The position numbers were made by a program, and so were the translations under genes. The notes under the pieces were generated by a model. That model was not told where the DNA came from, did no database searches, and worked only from the letters and a program-made list of their open reading frames with translations. From Photobacterium proteolyticum (GTDB lineage: Bacteria; Pseudomonadota; Gammaproteobacteria; Enterobacterales; Vibrionaceae), in assembly GCF_001939735.1 (NCBI RefSeq), contig NZ_MJIL01000096.1:68711-107604 (forward strand): DNA of 38,894 nucleotides, read 5' to 3'. Positions 25,358 through 34,460 of the stretch are shown in pieces. Every line of letters starts with the position of its first letter. The stretch's first letter is position 1.

Positions 25358-25384
25358 CCTAGCAGCGTGAGTCGATTGCATTAA

Positions 25385-25409
25385 GCCGGGAGCGGATATC
25401 GCTCCCGGC
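25385..25409. terminator. Hairpin between convergent genes
   Basis: GCCGGGAGCG (25385-25394) and CGCTCCCGGC (25400-25409) form a perfect 10-bp stem with a five-base loop. The T tracts are poor, but the position fits termination of both flanking genes. Confidence 0.6.
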
Positions 25410-25413
25410 AATA

Positions 25414-25719
25414 TTATGCTGCTTGCCGGGAAAGGCTATAGTTAGCGCTATGGTTATACAAGTTAACGACGACAGTAAGCGTATCCTGGCGTGCATCTTC
25501 CGAAATGTCCTGGATGACGTAAAAATCTGAGTCTTTGTATTTCAGGTTTGAATCCACCAATCGTAACAAGCTGTCTTCGATATCTCCTTGAATTTCTATT
25601 GTCTCGATCAGTTCAAACTGACCAAATTCAACTTCAGAGGGAGAGAGTAGCTCAGGGGAAGCCAGTGAGCTGGCTGATGCTCCGAGAAGGAGAAGAGTAA
25701 AGAGAGCGCGCTTTATCAT
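25414..25719 (-). CDS. Small exported protein of unknown function
   Basis: A 101-residue protein with a signal peptide cleaved near LASSLA-SPE. The mature part begins EVEFGQFELIETIEIQGDIE and continues with a helix and two strands (DFYVIQDI, TLTVVVNLYN), a size and pattern reminiscent of the YdgH/BhsA (DUF1471) envelope stress proteins; that is only a resemblance. It stands alone on the minus strand between the kinase and the glutamate-synthase-like gene. Confidence 0.65.
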   Translation of the reverse strand: MIKRALFTLLLLGASASSLASPELLSPSEVEFGQFELIETIEIQGDIEDSLLRLVDSNLKYKDSDFYVIQDISEDARQDTLTVVVNLYNHSANYSLSRQAA

Positions 25720-25807
25720 GCTGGACCTACAAATGTTGCTTGGCTGTAGGACAACTTTGCCATATCAGGATTTTTTTAATGTCAGAGAACCGTCAAACAG
25801 TCCATGT

Positions 25808-27289
25808 TTAACGGTGATTTTCGTAGAGTTTTTCAAGGGCAACCGACAGGCCGTTTTCCGTAACGATCCTGATATGTGATTTATTCAGTTTTCTGACATT
25901 GCTAGCGCCACATGAATGGGCGATTAGCCCGATGCCGTAGTGGATATATTTGTTGTAGTTAGCCACCCGCTGTGTTTTATCTTCGACGTTGAGGCCTTGC
26001 TGCAGCCGCTTGTTATGGGTTGTGATCCCCGTCGGACAAGTATCTTTATTACATTGCAGAGCCTGAATACAGCCCAATGCGAACATATGGCCTCTGGCAG
26101 ATACTACAAAGTCGGCACCGAGTGCTATCGCCCAGGCGACTTTCGATGGAGTAATTAACTTACCGGAGGCGATGATTTTGACCCGACCTTTGAGCTGTCT
26201 TTGTTCTAGTAAACTGACAACAAGAGGGAGGCTTTCCTTGAGCGGCAGACCGACATAGTCCAACAAAGGCTGAGGGGCGGCACCGGTACCACCGTCGGCA
26301 CTATCAATGGTAATAAAGTCAGGGGCACTTTTCGCTCCCCTTCGCTCTATTTCATCGAGGAGATCGTTGAACCATTTCAGTGAGCCGAAAACAGCCTTGA
26401 AACCGACGGGCTTGCCGGTTATTTCTCGGATCTGATTGATCCTGTCCAGAAGTTCACCAACAGATCGGATATCGTTATGGCCATTGGGGCTAATAGAGTC
26501 TTGTCCTTCGGGAATACCGCGAATTTGGGCGATTTCTGCTGTTACCTTCCTACCAGGTAGCATACCGCCTTTTCCTGGCTTGGCTCCTTGGCTAATTTTG
26601 ATTTCGAACATTTTCACTTCTGGGTGCGAAGCTATTTCCTGAAGCTTCTCTGCGCTTAAGTTGCCGTTTTCGTCTCGAACACCGTATTTGGCCGTACCAA
26701 TTTGAAAGACAATGTCGGCTTTACCCTCTAGGTGGTAAGGGCTAAGGCCTCCTTCACCGGTGTTCATCCAGCAACCGGCAAGGCGAGCGCCGTTTGACAG
26801 CGCCCTGACCGCTGGCTTGGATATGGCACCGTAGCTCATACCGGAAATATTGAAGATTGACCTGGTGGTATAGGGAATGCGACAGGACTCGCCAATTGTC
26901 ACGGCGGCAGGTTTGACTGCATCTTCTTCCAGAGTTGGAAAGGCACAGTTCATGAACATGATGGTACCTGTTGGGTCCAGGCTACGGGTAGAGCCAAAAG
27001 CAAGGGTGCGGTCAACATTCTTTGCGGCTTTATAGACCCAGCTACGTTCAGCCCGGTTGAAGGGCATTTCCTCACGATCCATGGCAAAGAAATATTGTCT
27101 GAAGAACTCTCCTTGCTTTTCAAACAGATAGCGAAAGCGGCCTATAACAGGGTAGTTGTGTCGTATGGCATGCTTGTGTTGCCGGATGTCGACAATGTAC
27201 ATGTAAATAACAAGTAGCCCGCCCAGCCCAAGGGTGAAGATGAACAGGCCGGAGAGAAAATCGATACTCAGTAGAATAAAGTCACCCAT
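25808..27289 (-). CDS. FMN-binding glutamate synthase-family protein, membrane-anchored
   Basis: A 493-residue protein with one N-terminal TM helix (about 8-33) and a GltB central-domain-like TIM barrel: ISGMSYGAISKPAVRALSNG, MNTGEGGLSPYHL, KISQGAKPGKGGMLPGRKV, TIDSADGGTGAAPQPLLD, and a cluster-binding C-x5-C-x4-C in GCIQALQCNKDTCPTG. It lacks the glutaminase domain of GltB, so it is not a complete glutamate synthase; its reaction is unknown. AGGTAA precedes the ATG. Family members are common in marine gammaproteobacteria. Confidence 0.88.
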   Translation of the reverse strand: MGDFILLSIDFLSGLFIFTLGLGGLLVIYMYIVDIRQHKHAIRHNYPVIGRFRYLFEKQGEFFRQYFFAMDREEMPFNRAERSWVYKAAKNVDRTLAFGSTRSLDPTGTIMFMNCAFPTLEEDAVKPAAVTIGESCRIPYTTRSIFNISGMSYGAISKPAVRALSNGARLAGCWMNTGEGGLSPYHLEGKADIVFQIGTAKYGVRDENGNLSAEKLQEIASHPEVKMFEIKISQGAKPGKGGMLPGRKVTAEIAQIRGIPEGQDSISPNGHNDIRSVGELLDRINQIREITGKPVGFKAVFGSLKWFNDLLDEIERRGAKSAPDFITIDSADGGTGAAPQPLLDYVGLPLKESLPLVVSLLEQRQLKGRVKIIASGKLITPSKVAWAIALGADFVVSARGHMFALGCIQALQCNKDTCPTGITTHNKRLQQGLNVEDKTQRVANYNKYIHYGIGLIAHSCGASNVRKLNKSHIRIVTENGLSVALEKLYENHR

Positions 27290-27481
27290 AGCTTACCTCT
27301 TTACTGTTAGTGCTGTGGTTCAGGTACACGTGTATTCCTTTTCGATATCCACTGATTGAGCGCGCTTAAAGTTAGCGAGATGCAATTTGGCTATAAATTC
27401 AATAGCTGCATTAAACCTAGTTGAATTTTGTTTGTTGGTATAAAGAACGGGCAGGGGAGAGATTATTTCAAAAGGATAAAG

Positions 27482-27500
27482 AGGGCACGGTGTGTGCCCT
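27482..27500 (-). terminator. Terminator after cheV
   Basis: AGGGCAC (27482-27488) and GTGCCCT (27494-27500) form a 7-bp stem; on the minus strand it is followed by a T-rich run. It lies about 30 bases past the cheV stop. Confidence 0.55.
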
Positions 27501-27531
27501 GGTAATTAAGAGGGAGCCGGTGAAACCGATA

Positions 27532-28431
27532 CTAAGCAGTCGCGCTGACTTTTTCTGCCCCGCGTAGCATGGCATGAATAAGCTCATTGGCTTCAAACTT
27601 GGTGAGTGCTTCGTGAGCACCGACCTGGTGAGCCTGGGAAACACTGATTTCACTCGATAGAGAAGTATGCAGAATAATGTAGGCATGGTTGAGTTTGCTG
27701 CTATTCTGGACCTCGAAAGCAAGCTCATAGCCGTCGAGCCCAGGCATTTCAATATCACTGACCAAAATGTCGAACGGACTGCCAACATCAGCCGCATGCT
27801 CAAGCATGCTAAGTGCATCACTGCCGTTGGTTGCAATGAAGTAGGGAATACTAATGCTATCAAGCGCCTGAGATAGCTGGCGCCGAGCCACAGCGGAATC
27901 ATCAACCAGCAATATTTTGAGCGGGCGAAGGATCTCGCGCTGAACATCGGTGAGTACTGGATGCAGACTGTCTGGCGTATCTGGAAAAACTTTCGAGAGC
28001 AGTAACTCGACATCAAGCAGCTGAATAAGCTTGTTATCGACTTTCATAACGCCGGTGACAAATACATTGCTTCCCAGCGCGCTTGGTGGCGCATCAATGT
28101 TGTGCCAGTTACATTCTGTAATTTTATTGATGCCGCGTACCAAAAAACCGACAAGCATACGGCGACAGTCAGTGATGATAATGTAGCAGTCTTTCAATTC
28201 CTCTTTGCTGAGCGGCGGGTAACCTACGGCCTTAGCCATGTCGATCACTGGCAATGTGTCGCCACGCAAATTGGCAGCCCCTAATACTGTCGGGTGTGAA
28301 TGCGGAATAGCCGTCAAAGGCGTATAAGGGACAATTTCTTTTACCTTCAGCGTTCCAATAGCAAAAGACTGGAGCGATGTTAATTGAAAAAGCAGCATTC
28401 CCTGAGATTGATTCGTTGCGGTTTTGATCAT
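27532..28431 (-). CDS. cheV: Chemotaxis protein CheV (CheW-receiver fusion)
   Basis: A 299-residue cytoplasmic coupling protein: a CheW-like domain (MLLFQLTSLQSFAIGTLKVK, then AANLRGDTLPVIDM) that links receptors to CheA, and a receiver domain with acidic pocket LLVDDSAVARRQL, phosphorylated Asp in ILVSDIEMPGLDGYEL and the conserved Lys in ALTKFE. The start is the ATG at 28431, six bases behind AGGGA; a TTG two codons earlier overlaps that site. Vibrios usually carry several cheV copies. Confidence 0.92.
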   Translation of the reverse strand: MIKTATNQSQGMLLFQLTSLQSFAIGTLKVKEIVPYTPLTAIPHSHPTVLGAANLRGDTLPVIDMAKAVGYPPLSKEELKDCYIIITDCRRMLVGFLVRGINKITECNWHNIDAPPSALGSNVFVTGVMKVDNKLIQLLDVELLLSKVFPDTPDSLHPVLTDVQREILRPLKILLVDDSAVARRQLSQALDSISIPYFIATNGSDALSMLEHAADVGSPFDILVSDIEMPGLDGYELAFEVQNSSKLNHAYIILHTSLSSEISVSQAHQVGAHEALTKFEANELIHAMLRGAEKVSATA

Positions 28432-29002
28432 TTTCAATCCCTGTAAGCGCGTTAGAAATTACTCAGATATATAATCCACTATAGTAGCTTTTTATGACGT
28501 TAATAGGAATTGATGTTATTGAGTTTGTTGTAAATTTATGAGAACTGTGAGGCATAGTGAATACAGAACAAATAGCGGTGATTCCTTTATAGAATGCCGT
28601 GTTTTAAATTACTTTATTATCATTTGTCATACTTTTTTGTGGATCTTATTTGGTTTTATGAATCATCTTGTTGGTTTTGTCTGATCATGGAGCTAAATAT
28701 CTGGCTACTTGGAATGTAATTAGAACGAATGCCATTTTGTTTACAAAAATTGCACATATTTCCTAGAAGTATTATTAAAATTTTTCAATAATTTTCGCGA
28801 AACAAAAAAACTTCACTAACAATGATTACGAACTCTTAGGAGAGAGGCTTTCGGACGATGGTTTCTTTGTTGTAGGGCAAATAGCTTCTGATTGTGTAAA
28901 CGTAAACCATGCCTGAATGCAGCTAACAAAGAGTCACTTGTGGGTCTCGATAACAAAAAGTCGTACCCGGATGATTTTAGTAATGATGACGTGGAGTAAA
29001 AC
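28432..29002. other. Long AT-rich region upstream of the chitinase gene
   Basis: This 571-base stretch lacks credible coding frames. It holds the divergent promoters of cheV and the chitinase gene and a long potential 5' untranslated region. A TGTGA half-site at about 28545 could belong to a CRP site, but the second half is not convincing. GGAG at 28993-28996 is the chitinase ribosome binding site. Confidence 0.45.
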
Positions 29003-31201
29003 ATGAAAAAGGGATTGAACCTGAGCAAAGTTGCCGGCGCTGTTGCCGCTATGTTGTTAACAGGGGTAGCCAGTACCGCTCAGGCGGCACCGACACATGA
29101 TAAGAATGTGATCGGTTACCTCACCCAGTGGGAAGCCTGGAAGGGGCCGAACGAAGGATTTAGTGTCAAAGGTGAGGCCACCCACCTGAACGTAAATATG
29201 GATATTTACTCTATCCTCAACTTCTCATTCTTTGGTGTTGCTAAAGACGGTTCGCTGCATAGTGGTGATTTACGAAATAAAAACATCTATCAACCGACGG
29301 CTGTTCAGGAACCCGGACCTCTGCTCCACCCAGATGTTTATTCTAGCTGGGATTTCCATATTCTTTGGGGTGAGCTTGAGTATGTTCACCAGTTCCCGGT
29401 CAACGAACCATGGAATCAGGAGCAATACCTCAAGGTTAAAAACCAAGGTTTTGTACAGCATGGAAATGGCTGGTTACATGAGCCGACAGGCATCACAGGA
29501 CAGTTCCCAATCCCTCTGAAAAAAGCAGGCGGTGCACCAGGCCTTATCGATCTAGCCCATTCTAAAGGTGTGAAGGTCATGGCATCTCTGGGTGGCTGGA
29601 GTATGTCGAAACACTTCCCTGAAACGGCGCAAGACCCAGTCAAGAAAGCACGCTTCCTGGCTGATGTCGATAAGCTGATGGCATTAGGCTTTGACGGGAT
29701 TGATATTGACTGGGAATTCCCGGGAAGCGGCGGTATGAATTTCCCGGGTAGTCCGCGAGATTTTGCTGATTTCGAACAGTTGATGGAAGATATTCGCGAG
29801 CGAATTGGCCCGAACAAATTGCTAACGGCTGCTTTCTCGGCTGCACCGAATAAACTTGAGGGTTATAACTGGCCCCGCCTTGTTGCCTCCATGGATTATT
29901 TCAACATGATGACCTACGACCTTAACGGTGGATGGTCAAATGTAGCCGGACATAACTCGCCGCTATACGGATATCCGGAGGAAGAATTCGCTGAATTCAA
30001 CCTCGATTATCTGCGAAACTGGATGGCAGCCAAAGGCGTTCCTTCAAACAAAATTAACTTTGGTGCTGCGTTTTATGGCCGTGGTGTACAAACGACCGAG
30101 CCAGTGGCGTATGTCGGTGCCCCGACCGAGAAACGTACCGTCAACTTCAGTGTCGATGGTCCGACAAATTCAGCGGCAGACATGGATAACTGGAAAGCTT
30201 TCGAAGGGCAGCCAAACTATAACTACATCATGAACAAGCCTGGCTGGGAGCATAAGTGGGATGCCAATGCCGAAGTACCGTATGCGGTGAAAGGCAAATA
30301 CTTCCTTAGCTATGATGATGTACCTGCTATCGAGAAGAAGGCCCAGTACATTGTCGATAACAACTTGGGTGGTGTGATTGTCTGGCAGGTCCATGGTGAT
30401 ATTAAGTGTGAGGGCACCTTTATTAACCATGGCGCTAACCTTAAGGAGTGTACCAAGCTAAGCTCGCCACTTGCCGAGGCTGTTGATCGTGTATTCAGCG
30501 CTGGTACGGTACCAAATAATGCGCCTGTACTAACTGTCCCTGCGGCCCAGTCGGCTAACTCCGGTCAGGTGATCAGCTTCGTTGTTTCTGCAACCGATGC
30601 GGATGTCGGTGACAAGCTGACCTTCAGCGCAACCAATGCCACCGTTGTCGATAATGGCGATGGCAGTGCAACGGTTACCTATCAGGCTCCGAATACAGCG
30701 ACTGATTTGCAAGAAGTTGTTGCCGTCAAGGTGACAGACGGCCGCAAGAGTGTAACGAAGAATGTGGCGGTGAATGTGAAAGGAACCGGAGTGGGTGGTA
30801 ATACTGCTCCTGTACTGACGGCACCAGCAACGGCTACAGTAGCCAGCGGCCAACAAGTCGTGATCTCTGTTGCGGCAGATGATGCTGAAGGTGACGCGTT
30901 GTCGTATACGGTATCTAGTGGCACAGTGGCCACGACTGCGACAGGTGCTGATATTACCTTCGTTGCTCCAACAGTATCGGCAGAGACCGTGGTTAATCTT
31001 GTTGTGACTGTGTCGGACGGCCAGGCAGAATCAAGTAAAACGATTGCTGTGACAGTAACGGTAGACGCAGCAACGACTTGGGATCCTAATGCCGTCTACG
31101 TTGGTGGCGATATTGTTACCTACAATGGCGTGAAATATAAAGCCAAGTGGTGGACAAAAGGTGAGCGCCCGGATCAAAGCATGGTTTGGCAGCAAATCTG
31201 A
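29003..31201 (+). CDS. Secreted GH18 chitinase with two Ig-like domains and CBM5/12
   Basis: A 732-residue enzyme that hydrolyses chitin outside the cell. A signal peptide ends near AQA-A (29), followed by a GH18 barrel (about 36-495) with SLGGW and the catalytic DGIDIDWE motif (acid E238), MTYDLNGGW in the substrate cleft, two bacterial Ig/cadherin-like repeats (about 505-600 and 602-690, each starting NxAPVLT) and a C-terminal CBM5/12 chitin-binding module (WDPNAVYVGGDIVTYNG...KWWTKGERPD). GGAG precedes the ATG, and a terminator follows. Confidence 0.95.
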   Translation: MKKGLNLSKVAGAVAAMLLTGVASTAQAAPTHDKNVIGYLTQWEAWKGPNEGFSVKGEATHLNVNMDIYSILNFSFFGVAKDGSLHSGDLRNKNIYQPTAVQEPGPLLHPDVYSSWDFHILWGELEYVHQFPVNEPWNQEQYLKVKNQGFVQHGNGWLHEPTGITGQFPIPLKKAGGAPGLIDLAHSKGVKVMASLGGWSMSKHFPETAQDPVKKARFLADVDKLMALGFDGIDIDWEFPGSGGMNFPGSPRDFADFEQLMEDIRERIGPNKLLTAAFSAAPNKLEGYNWPRLVASMDYFNMMTYDLNGGWSNVAGHNSPLYGYPEEEFAEFNLDYLRNWMAAKGVPSNKINFGAAFYGRGVQTTEPVAYVGAPTEKRTVNFSVDGPTNSAADMDNWKAFEGQPNYNYIMNKPGWEHKWDANAEVPYAVKGKYFLSYDDVPAIEKKAQYIVDNNLGGVIVWQVHGDIKCEGTFINHGANLKECTKLSSPLAEAVDRVFSAGTVPNNAPVLTVPAAQSANSGQVISFVVSATDADVGDKLTFSATNATVVDNGDGSATVTYQAPNTATDLQEVVAVKVTDGRKSVTKNVAVNVKGTGVGGNTAPVLTAPATATVASGQQVVISVAADDAEGDALSYTVSSGTVATTATGADITFVAPTVSAETVVNLVVTVSDGQAESSKTIAVTVTVDAATTWDPNAVYVGGDIVTYNGVKYKAKWWTKGERPDQSMVWQQI

Positions 31202-31236
31202 AGCCAATCTCTAAAGTAAATAGTCACTAACCGATG

Positions 31237-31262
31237 ATAGCCCTGCAAATGCAGGGCTATTT
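31237..31262 (+). terminator. Terminator after the chitinase gene
   Basis: ATAGCCCTGC (31237-31246) and GCAGGGCTAT (31251-31260) form a 10-bp stem with an additional A-T pair; only a short T run follows. Confidence 0.7.
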
Positions 31263-31359
31263 GCCTTGCCTGAATGACTGGCGGCAGGACAAATGTAATA
31301 GGCAGCACTATATTTAAGATGTCACTTGGGCGTTGGACATTTGATGAAGGTAGGCGACT

Positions 31360-31542
31360 ATGGAGCTACGTAACAAGTCAGGAGATATTGCTAAGCTTGC
31401 TGATAACCTGACATTAAAAGAGATTGTTGATATGGGGTTCTCTCTGGATATCTGCGACGAGAGTTATGATCCTAATGAGCACTGGACAGTAAGCAACAAG
31501 GCACAAAAAGGTAAAGAAGGCGAATACCCATCAAGCAAATAG
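31360..31542 (+). CDS. Small acidic protein (60 aa)
   Basis: This 60-residue soluble protein begins MELRNKSGDIAKLADNLTLK and ends in a Lys/Glu-rich tail. AAGG lies nine bases before the ATG and a perfect terminator begins 19 bases after the stop, so it is probably a real single-gene unit. No family recognised. It is the last feature before the tRNA and still shares the base composition of the chromosomal backbone. Confidence 0.65.
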   Translation: MELRNKSGDIAKLADNLTLKEIVDMGFSLDICDESYDPNEHWTVSNKAQKGKEGEYPSSK

Positions 31543-31560
31543 TGTGATAGAGAAACTTTT

Positions 31561-31589
31561 ACAAAAGCTGGCCCTGTGCCAGCTTTTGT
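31561..31589 (+). terminator. Terminator after the 60-aa gene
   Basis: ACAAAAGCTGGC (31561-31572), loop CCTGT, GCCAGCTTTTGT (31578-31589): a perfect 12-bp stem with its own T-rich arm. Confidence 0.85.
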
Positions 31590-31762
31590 TCGTTTTGTTT
31601 AAGATGAAATTGAAGCTATGTGGTTGTTTAATAAGCGTTTGGCTTGGTGTTTTGTGATGTGCGTCATATTTTGAAAATCAATGCTTTATTTCAAAGCACA
31701 TTCTGGACATTATGAACATGTTAGATGCAGAACATCACTACACACTTAGTGATATTAATAAA

Positions 31763-31837
<75 letters not shown>

Positions 31838-31848
31838 AGAATTCTTCA

Positions 31849-31880
31849 AGAAAAGCCCACACTTAGGTGTGGGCTTTTCT
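31849..31880 (+). terminator. Terminator after the tRNA
   Basis: AAAAGCCCACAC (31851-31862), loop TTAG, GTGTGGGCTTTT (31867-31878), with one or two further flanking pairs. Confidence 0.88.
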
Positions 31881-31883
31881 GTA

Positions 31884-31905
31884 TACGGTAAAAATACGGT
31901 AAATT
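31884..31905. repeat. Direct repeat next to the tRNA
   Basis: TACGGTAAAAA and TACGGTAAATT are two copies with an 11-base period, just after the tRNA terminator. Short direct repeats here could be recombinase arm-type sites, but no integrase gene follows in the window. Confidence 0.5.
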
Positions 31906-32150
31906 CTTCAGCTCGTAGATTAGTTCTTTGATTTTATCAATGGAAATTAGCCCAAAACCACTGTTTACGTAGACTCACTTAATTGTAGTAATCATCAGCG
32001 TGACGACAGAAGGCATATTGAAGAATAGGGCAATGATAATCTGAACTGAATCATACTTGATGGTTTGTATGCCTATCAGGTATCACTTAATCTGACTGAT
32101 TAAGTACTGTATATTGACTATGCTAGGTCTTAGACACCAAGTTTAATGAT

Positions 32151-32244
32151 AGGGGACATGTGCCTGCGAAGTCCTAATAGATTTTCATAGAGCCTTTTGT
32201 TTTTAAAGCTTTTTAGACGACAAAAAGTGACGGAACATGTCCCT
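32151..32244. repeat. Inverted-repeat element with GGGACATGT ends (possible MITE/REP-type remnant)
   Basis: GGGACATGT (32153-32161) and its complement ACATGTCCC (32235-32243) bound a segment of about 92 bases without coding capacity. Ends containing GGGACATGTCC are seen near IS200-like Y1/RAYT transposases in marine gammaproteobacteria from memory; none is encoded here, so it would be a non-autonomous copy or scar. Confidence 0.45.
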
Positions 32245-32334
32245 CATATCAAGACCAATGGAGGCTGCTCACCCTATCAACTATGGAAGTCAACTGAAGC
32301 CCATAGCTCGAACAAAATAGTTCTACCGCGTTAG

Positions 32335-32601
32335 ATGATAAATTCGTTTAGCCTCAAGGTATCTCTACTTGGAGGGAGTACTGGAATAGGTGAAGTAAGC
32401 AACTTCCTGAACTCACGACGGAAAGAATATAATCAAGCCCTCAGAGATCGAAACTCACTCACCTGTTATGTGGATGAAGAAGCTTTACAGTCTGGAACTG
32501 TTCAGTTTACCTCGGGCGATGGAGAATCCCCACAAAATCATGAGTATTTTCGTGCTATTAGGATTACTAGATCTATTGGTTTTTCTGGCCCATCGCTTTG
32601 A
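32335..32601 (+). CDS. Doubtful 88-aa reading frame
   Basis: An ATG-started frame of 88 codons with hydrophilic product (SLLGGSTGIGEVSNFLNSRR). No ribosome binding site is visible before the ATG and no family is recognised. It may be a fragment of a decayed gene. Confidence 0.25.
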   Translation: MINSFSLKVSLLGGSTGIGEVSNFLNSRRKEYNQALRDRNSLTCYVDEEALQSGTVQFTSGDGESPQNHEYFRAIRITRSIGFSGPSL

Positions 32602-32728
32602 TTGTTTGAAGGTTAGTGTTGCAATTGAGTATCATGCATTTTGTTTTCAATCTTCTATGTTTGTGATGAAACCAAGAGATTTTCAGATAAATTACGCTCC
32701 TACTTATTGATCTAAATGGGGATTTTGT

Positions 32729-32776
32729 GGGGATTCCTGAGCCTCGGGCGTTGGGGATCCTTAAGCCTCGGACGAC
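32729..32776. repeat. Two-copy 24-base tandem repeat
   Basis: GGGGATTCCTGAGCCTCGGG (+CGTT) is followed directly by GGGGATCCTTAAGCCTCGGA (+CGAC), 24-base units that differ at a few positions. The GC content is above that of the surrounding DNA. Confidence 0.8.
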
Positions 32777-33077
32777 AAGGTTGAGGTTTTCAATACACTG
32801 ATATAGCAATATCAATGGCGCTCTTGGTCAAGAGTAATTTCAATTTGTCATTTCGTTCGCAGCAAGACTTTAGGAGAGCTACTTTCATCTTGATAGACGC
32901 TTTAGCAAAGTGTCCACCTTAACAGCTGCACTAGTAAAGAGCGAAGACTGTCGATATTCGTGTCAAGGAATGCAGCTGACTAAAACAGTTAAAATATTCG
33001 TCACGTGAATATGCTTATGGTGTTATAGCAACTCATTTGCTACTCTGGTGTTTTGTTATTGTTTTAGAGCAAGATAG

Positions 33078-34460
33078 ATGTTTAAGACACCCAAAAACGA
33101 CACTGTTGTATCTGTTTATGAGCCTGTAGAGTTTCCTGTTGAAGATCATGAAGATCTTGCTCTAAACCTAGATGTTATAAATCTAGCTAAACAGCAAGCT
33201 CGGAAGGAATTGCCTAGTTCTAATGCATCATTGCCAGATGCTAATGAGGTCAATTTCACAAACATTATAAAAACAAAGCTAACACAAGCTGTAAACTCTG
33301 TAGACCAATCTACATCGAATCTTAAAGATGAAATAAACAGTTTAAGTGTCTCAAAAGAACTTTCCCATGCAAAAGAGATGAGCAAAGAGTTTGAGAGAGA
33401 TATTTCATCCAAGTTAATGTCGAGAGTTAAAGAACTTGAGCAAAAGAAAGAAGATTTAAATTATGCTGAAGATGATCTAAACCAGTTTAAAAAGAAACAT
33501 GGACTAAGACGAAGTGCCGATTACCCATTAAGTCACTGGTTAACAGTTGGAATTCTTCTAATGGCTCTTATCTTTGAAGCTTTCATGAATGGCATGTTCT
33601 TTTCGAAAGGAAGTGATGAAGGATTAGTAGGAGGTATAATTTATGCGACATTGATTGCAATAATTAATATAGGTATAGGATTCATTTTTGGTTGGTGGTT
33701 ACTAAGATACAAAAATCATTGTTCAAAGTTTATATCCCTTGCTTCTATATTATCTTTTACTATCTTAATGATTATACCATTTATATTTAATTTACTTATT
33801 GGACATTATAGAGAAGCATTAGTAATAGCTCCTGACAATGCTCATAATATTGCTATAACTTCCTTTAAACAAGGTATGCTTTCTATAAGCGATATTAATT
33901 CGTGGTTGTTGTTCACGATTGGTATGATGTTTTGCTTTCTTGCCATCTACAAAGGCTATGGCTTTGATGATGCATATCCAGGTTATGGTAAAATATCTCG
34001 CCGTAAAGATAACCTGGAAGAGGAACTATTAGATGACCGAGAATCTATGCTTGATGAACTTGATGATATTCATTCTGATTATCTTGAGTCTCTCGATCAG
34101 ATATACGACAATGTTGTAATAAAAGAGAAGCAGTTAAGTAACCTATGCTCTGCTTTTGATCATCAAAACAGAATTCTCAAAGGATACAAATCTCACCTTA
34201 ATAATAATATTGAGTATGTCATAAATCTTTATCGAGATACGAATGAATCAGAAAGAGAAACCACGTCTCCTAATTATTTTATTTCTAGAGAGGTACCTCA
34301 TATTGGAGATATTCACTTAGACATTAAATATACCGATAAGCAAGAGTCTATTAGGCAAGATAAAGAACAATTGGCTGTACTTCTTCCTGGTATAAGAAAT
34401 GCTATGCTTTCATCGAAGGAAGAATACCAAACAAAAATTGATAAGATTTATAAGTCATGA
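33078..34460 (+). CDS. Four-TM coiled-coil membrane protein, first gene of a candidate defence operon
   Basis: A 460-residue protein of no family I recognise. A hydrophilic, coiled-coil-rich N-terminal region (about 80-140) precedes four TM helices (about 154-175, 183-209, 218-241, 275-292), with FFSKGSDEGLVGG between the first two. A second coiled coil (308-350) and a helical C-terminus follow, so both ends are probably cytoplasmic. No enzyme motif is visible. It overlaps the next gene by four bases (ATGA). The AT-rich codon use matches the rest of this region, not the upstream chromosome. Inference: a scaffold or gate for the ExbB-like channel encoded two genes on. Confidence 0.85.
   Translation: MFKTPKNDTVVSVYEPVEFPVEDHEDLALNLDVINLAKQQARKELPSSNASLPDANEVNFTNIIKTKLTQAVNSVDQSTSNLKDEINSLSVSKELSHAKEMSKEFERDISSKLMSRVKELEQKKEDLNYAEDDLNQFKKKHGLRRSADYPLSHWLTVGILLMALIFEAFMNGMFFSKGSDEGLVGGIIYATLIAIINIGIGFIFGWWLLRYKNHCSKFISLASILSFTILMIIPFIFNLLIGHYREALVIAPDNAHNIAITSFKQGMLSISDINSWLLFTIGMMFCFLAIYKGYGFDDAYPGYGKISRRKDNLEEELLDDRESMLDELDDIHSDYLESLDQIYDNVVIKEKQLSNLCSAFDHQNRILKGYKSHLNNNIEYVINLYRDTNESERETTSPNYFISREVPHIGDIHLDIKYTDKQESIRQDKEQLAVLLPGIRNAMLSSKEEYQTKIDKIYKS

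Larger units (their letters stand above)
31906..33077. other. Decayed AT-rich DNA at the start of the accessory region
   Basis: About 1.17 kb without a convincing gene. It contains an 88-codon frame at 32335, an inverted-repeat element at 32151-32244 and a two-copy tandem repeat at 32729-32776. No integrase or transposase catalytic motif was found on either strand. The last part presumably contains the promoter of the four-gene operon starting at 33078. Confidence 0.6.

Noticed and set aside
30530..30856. Minus-strand frames within the chitinase gene
   Set aside because: Antisense to the repeat region of the chitinase; they follow from its Thr/Val/Ala-rich codon pattern.
32468..32710. An 80-codon plus-strand frame overlapping the doubtful 88-codon frame
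   Set aside because: No ribosome binding site and no recognisable domain; overlaps another weak frame in decayed DNA.
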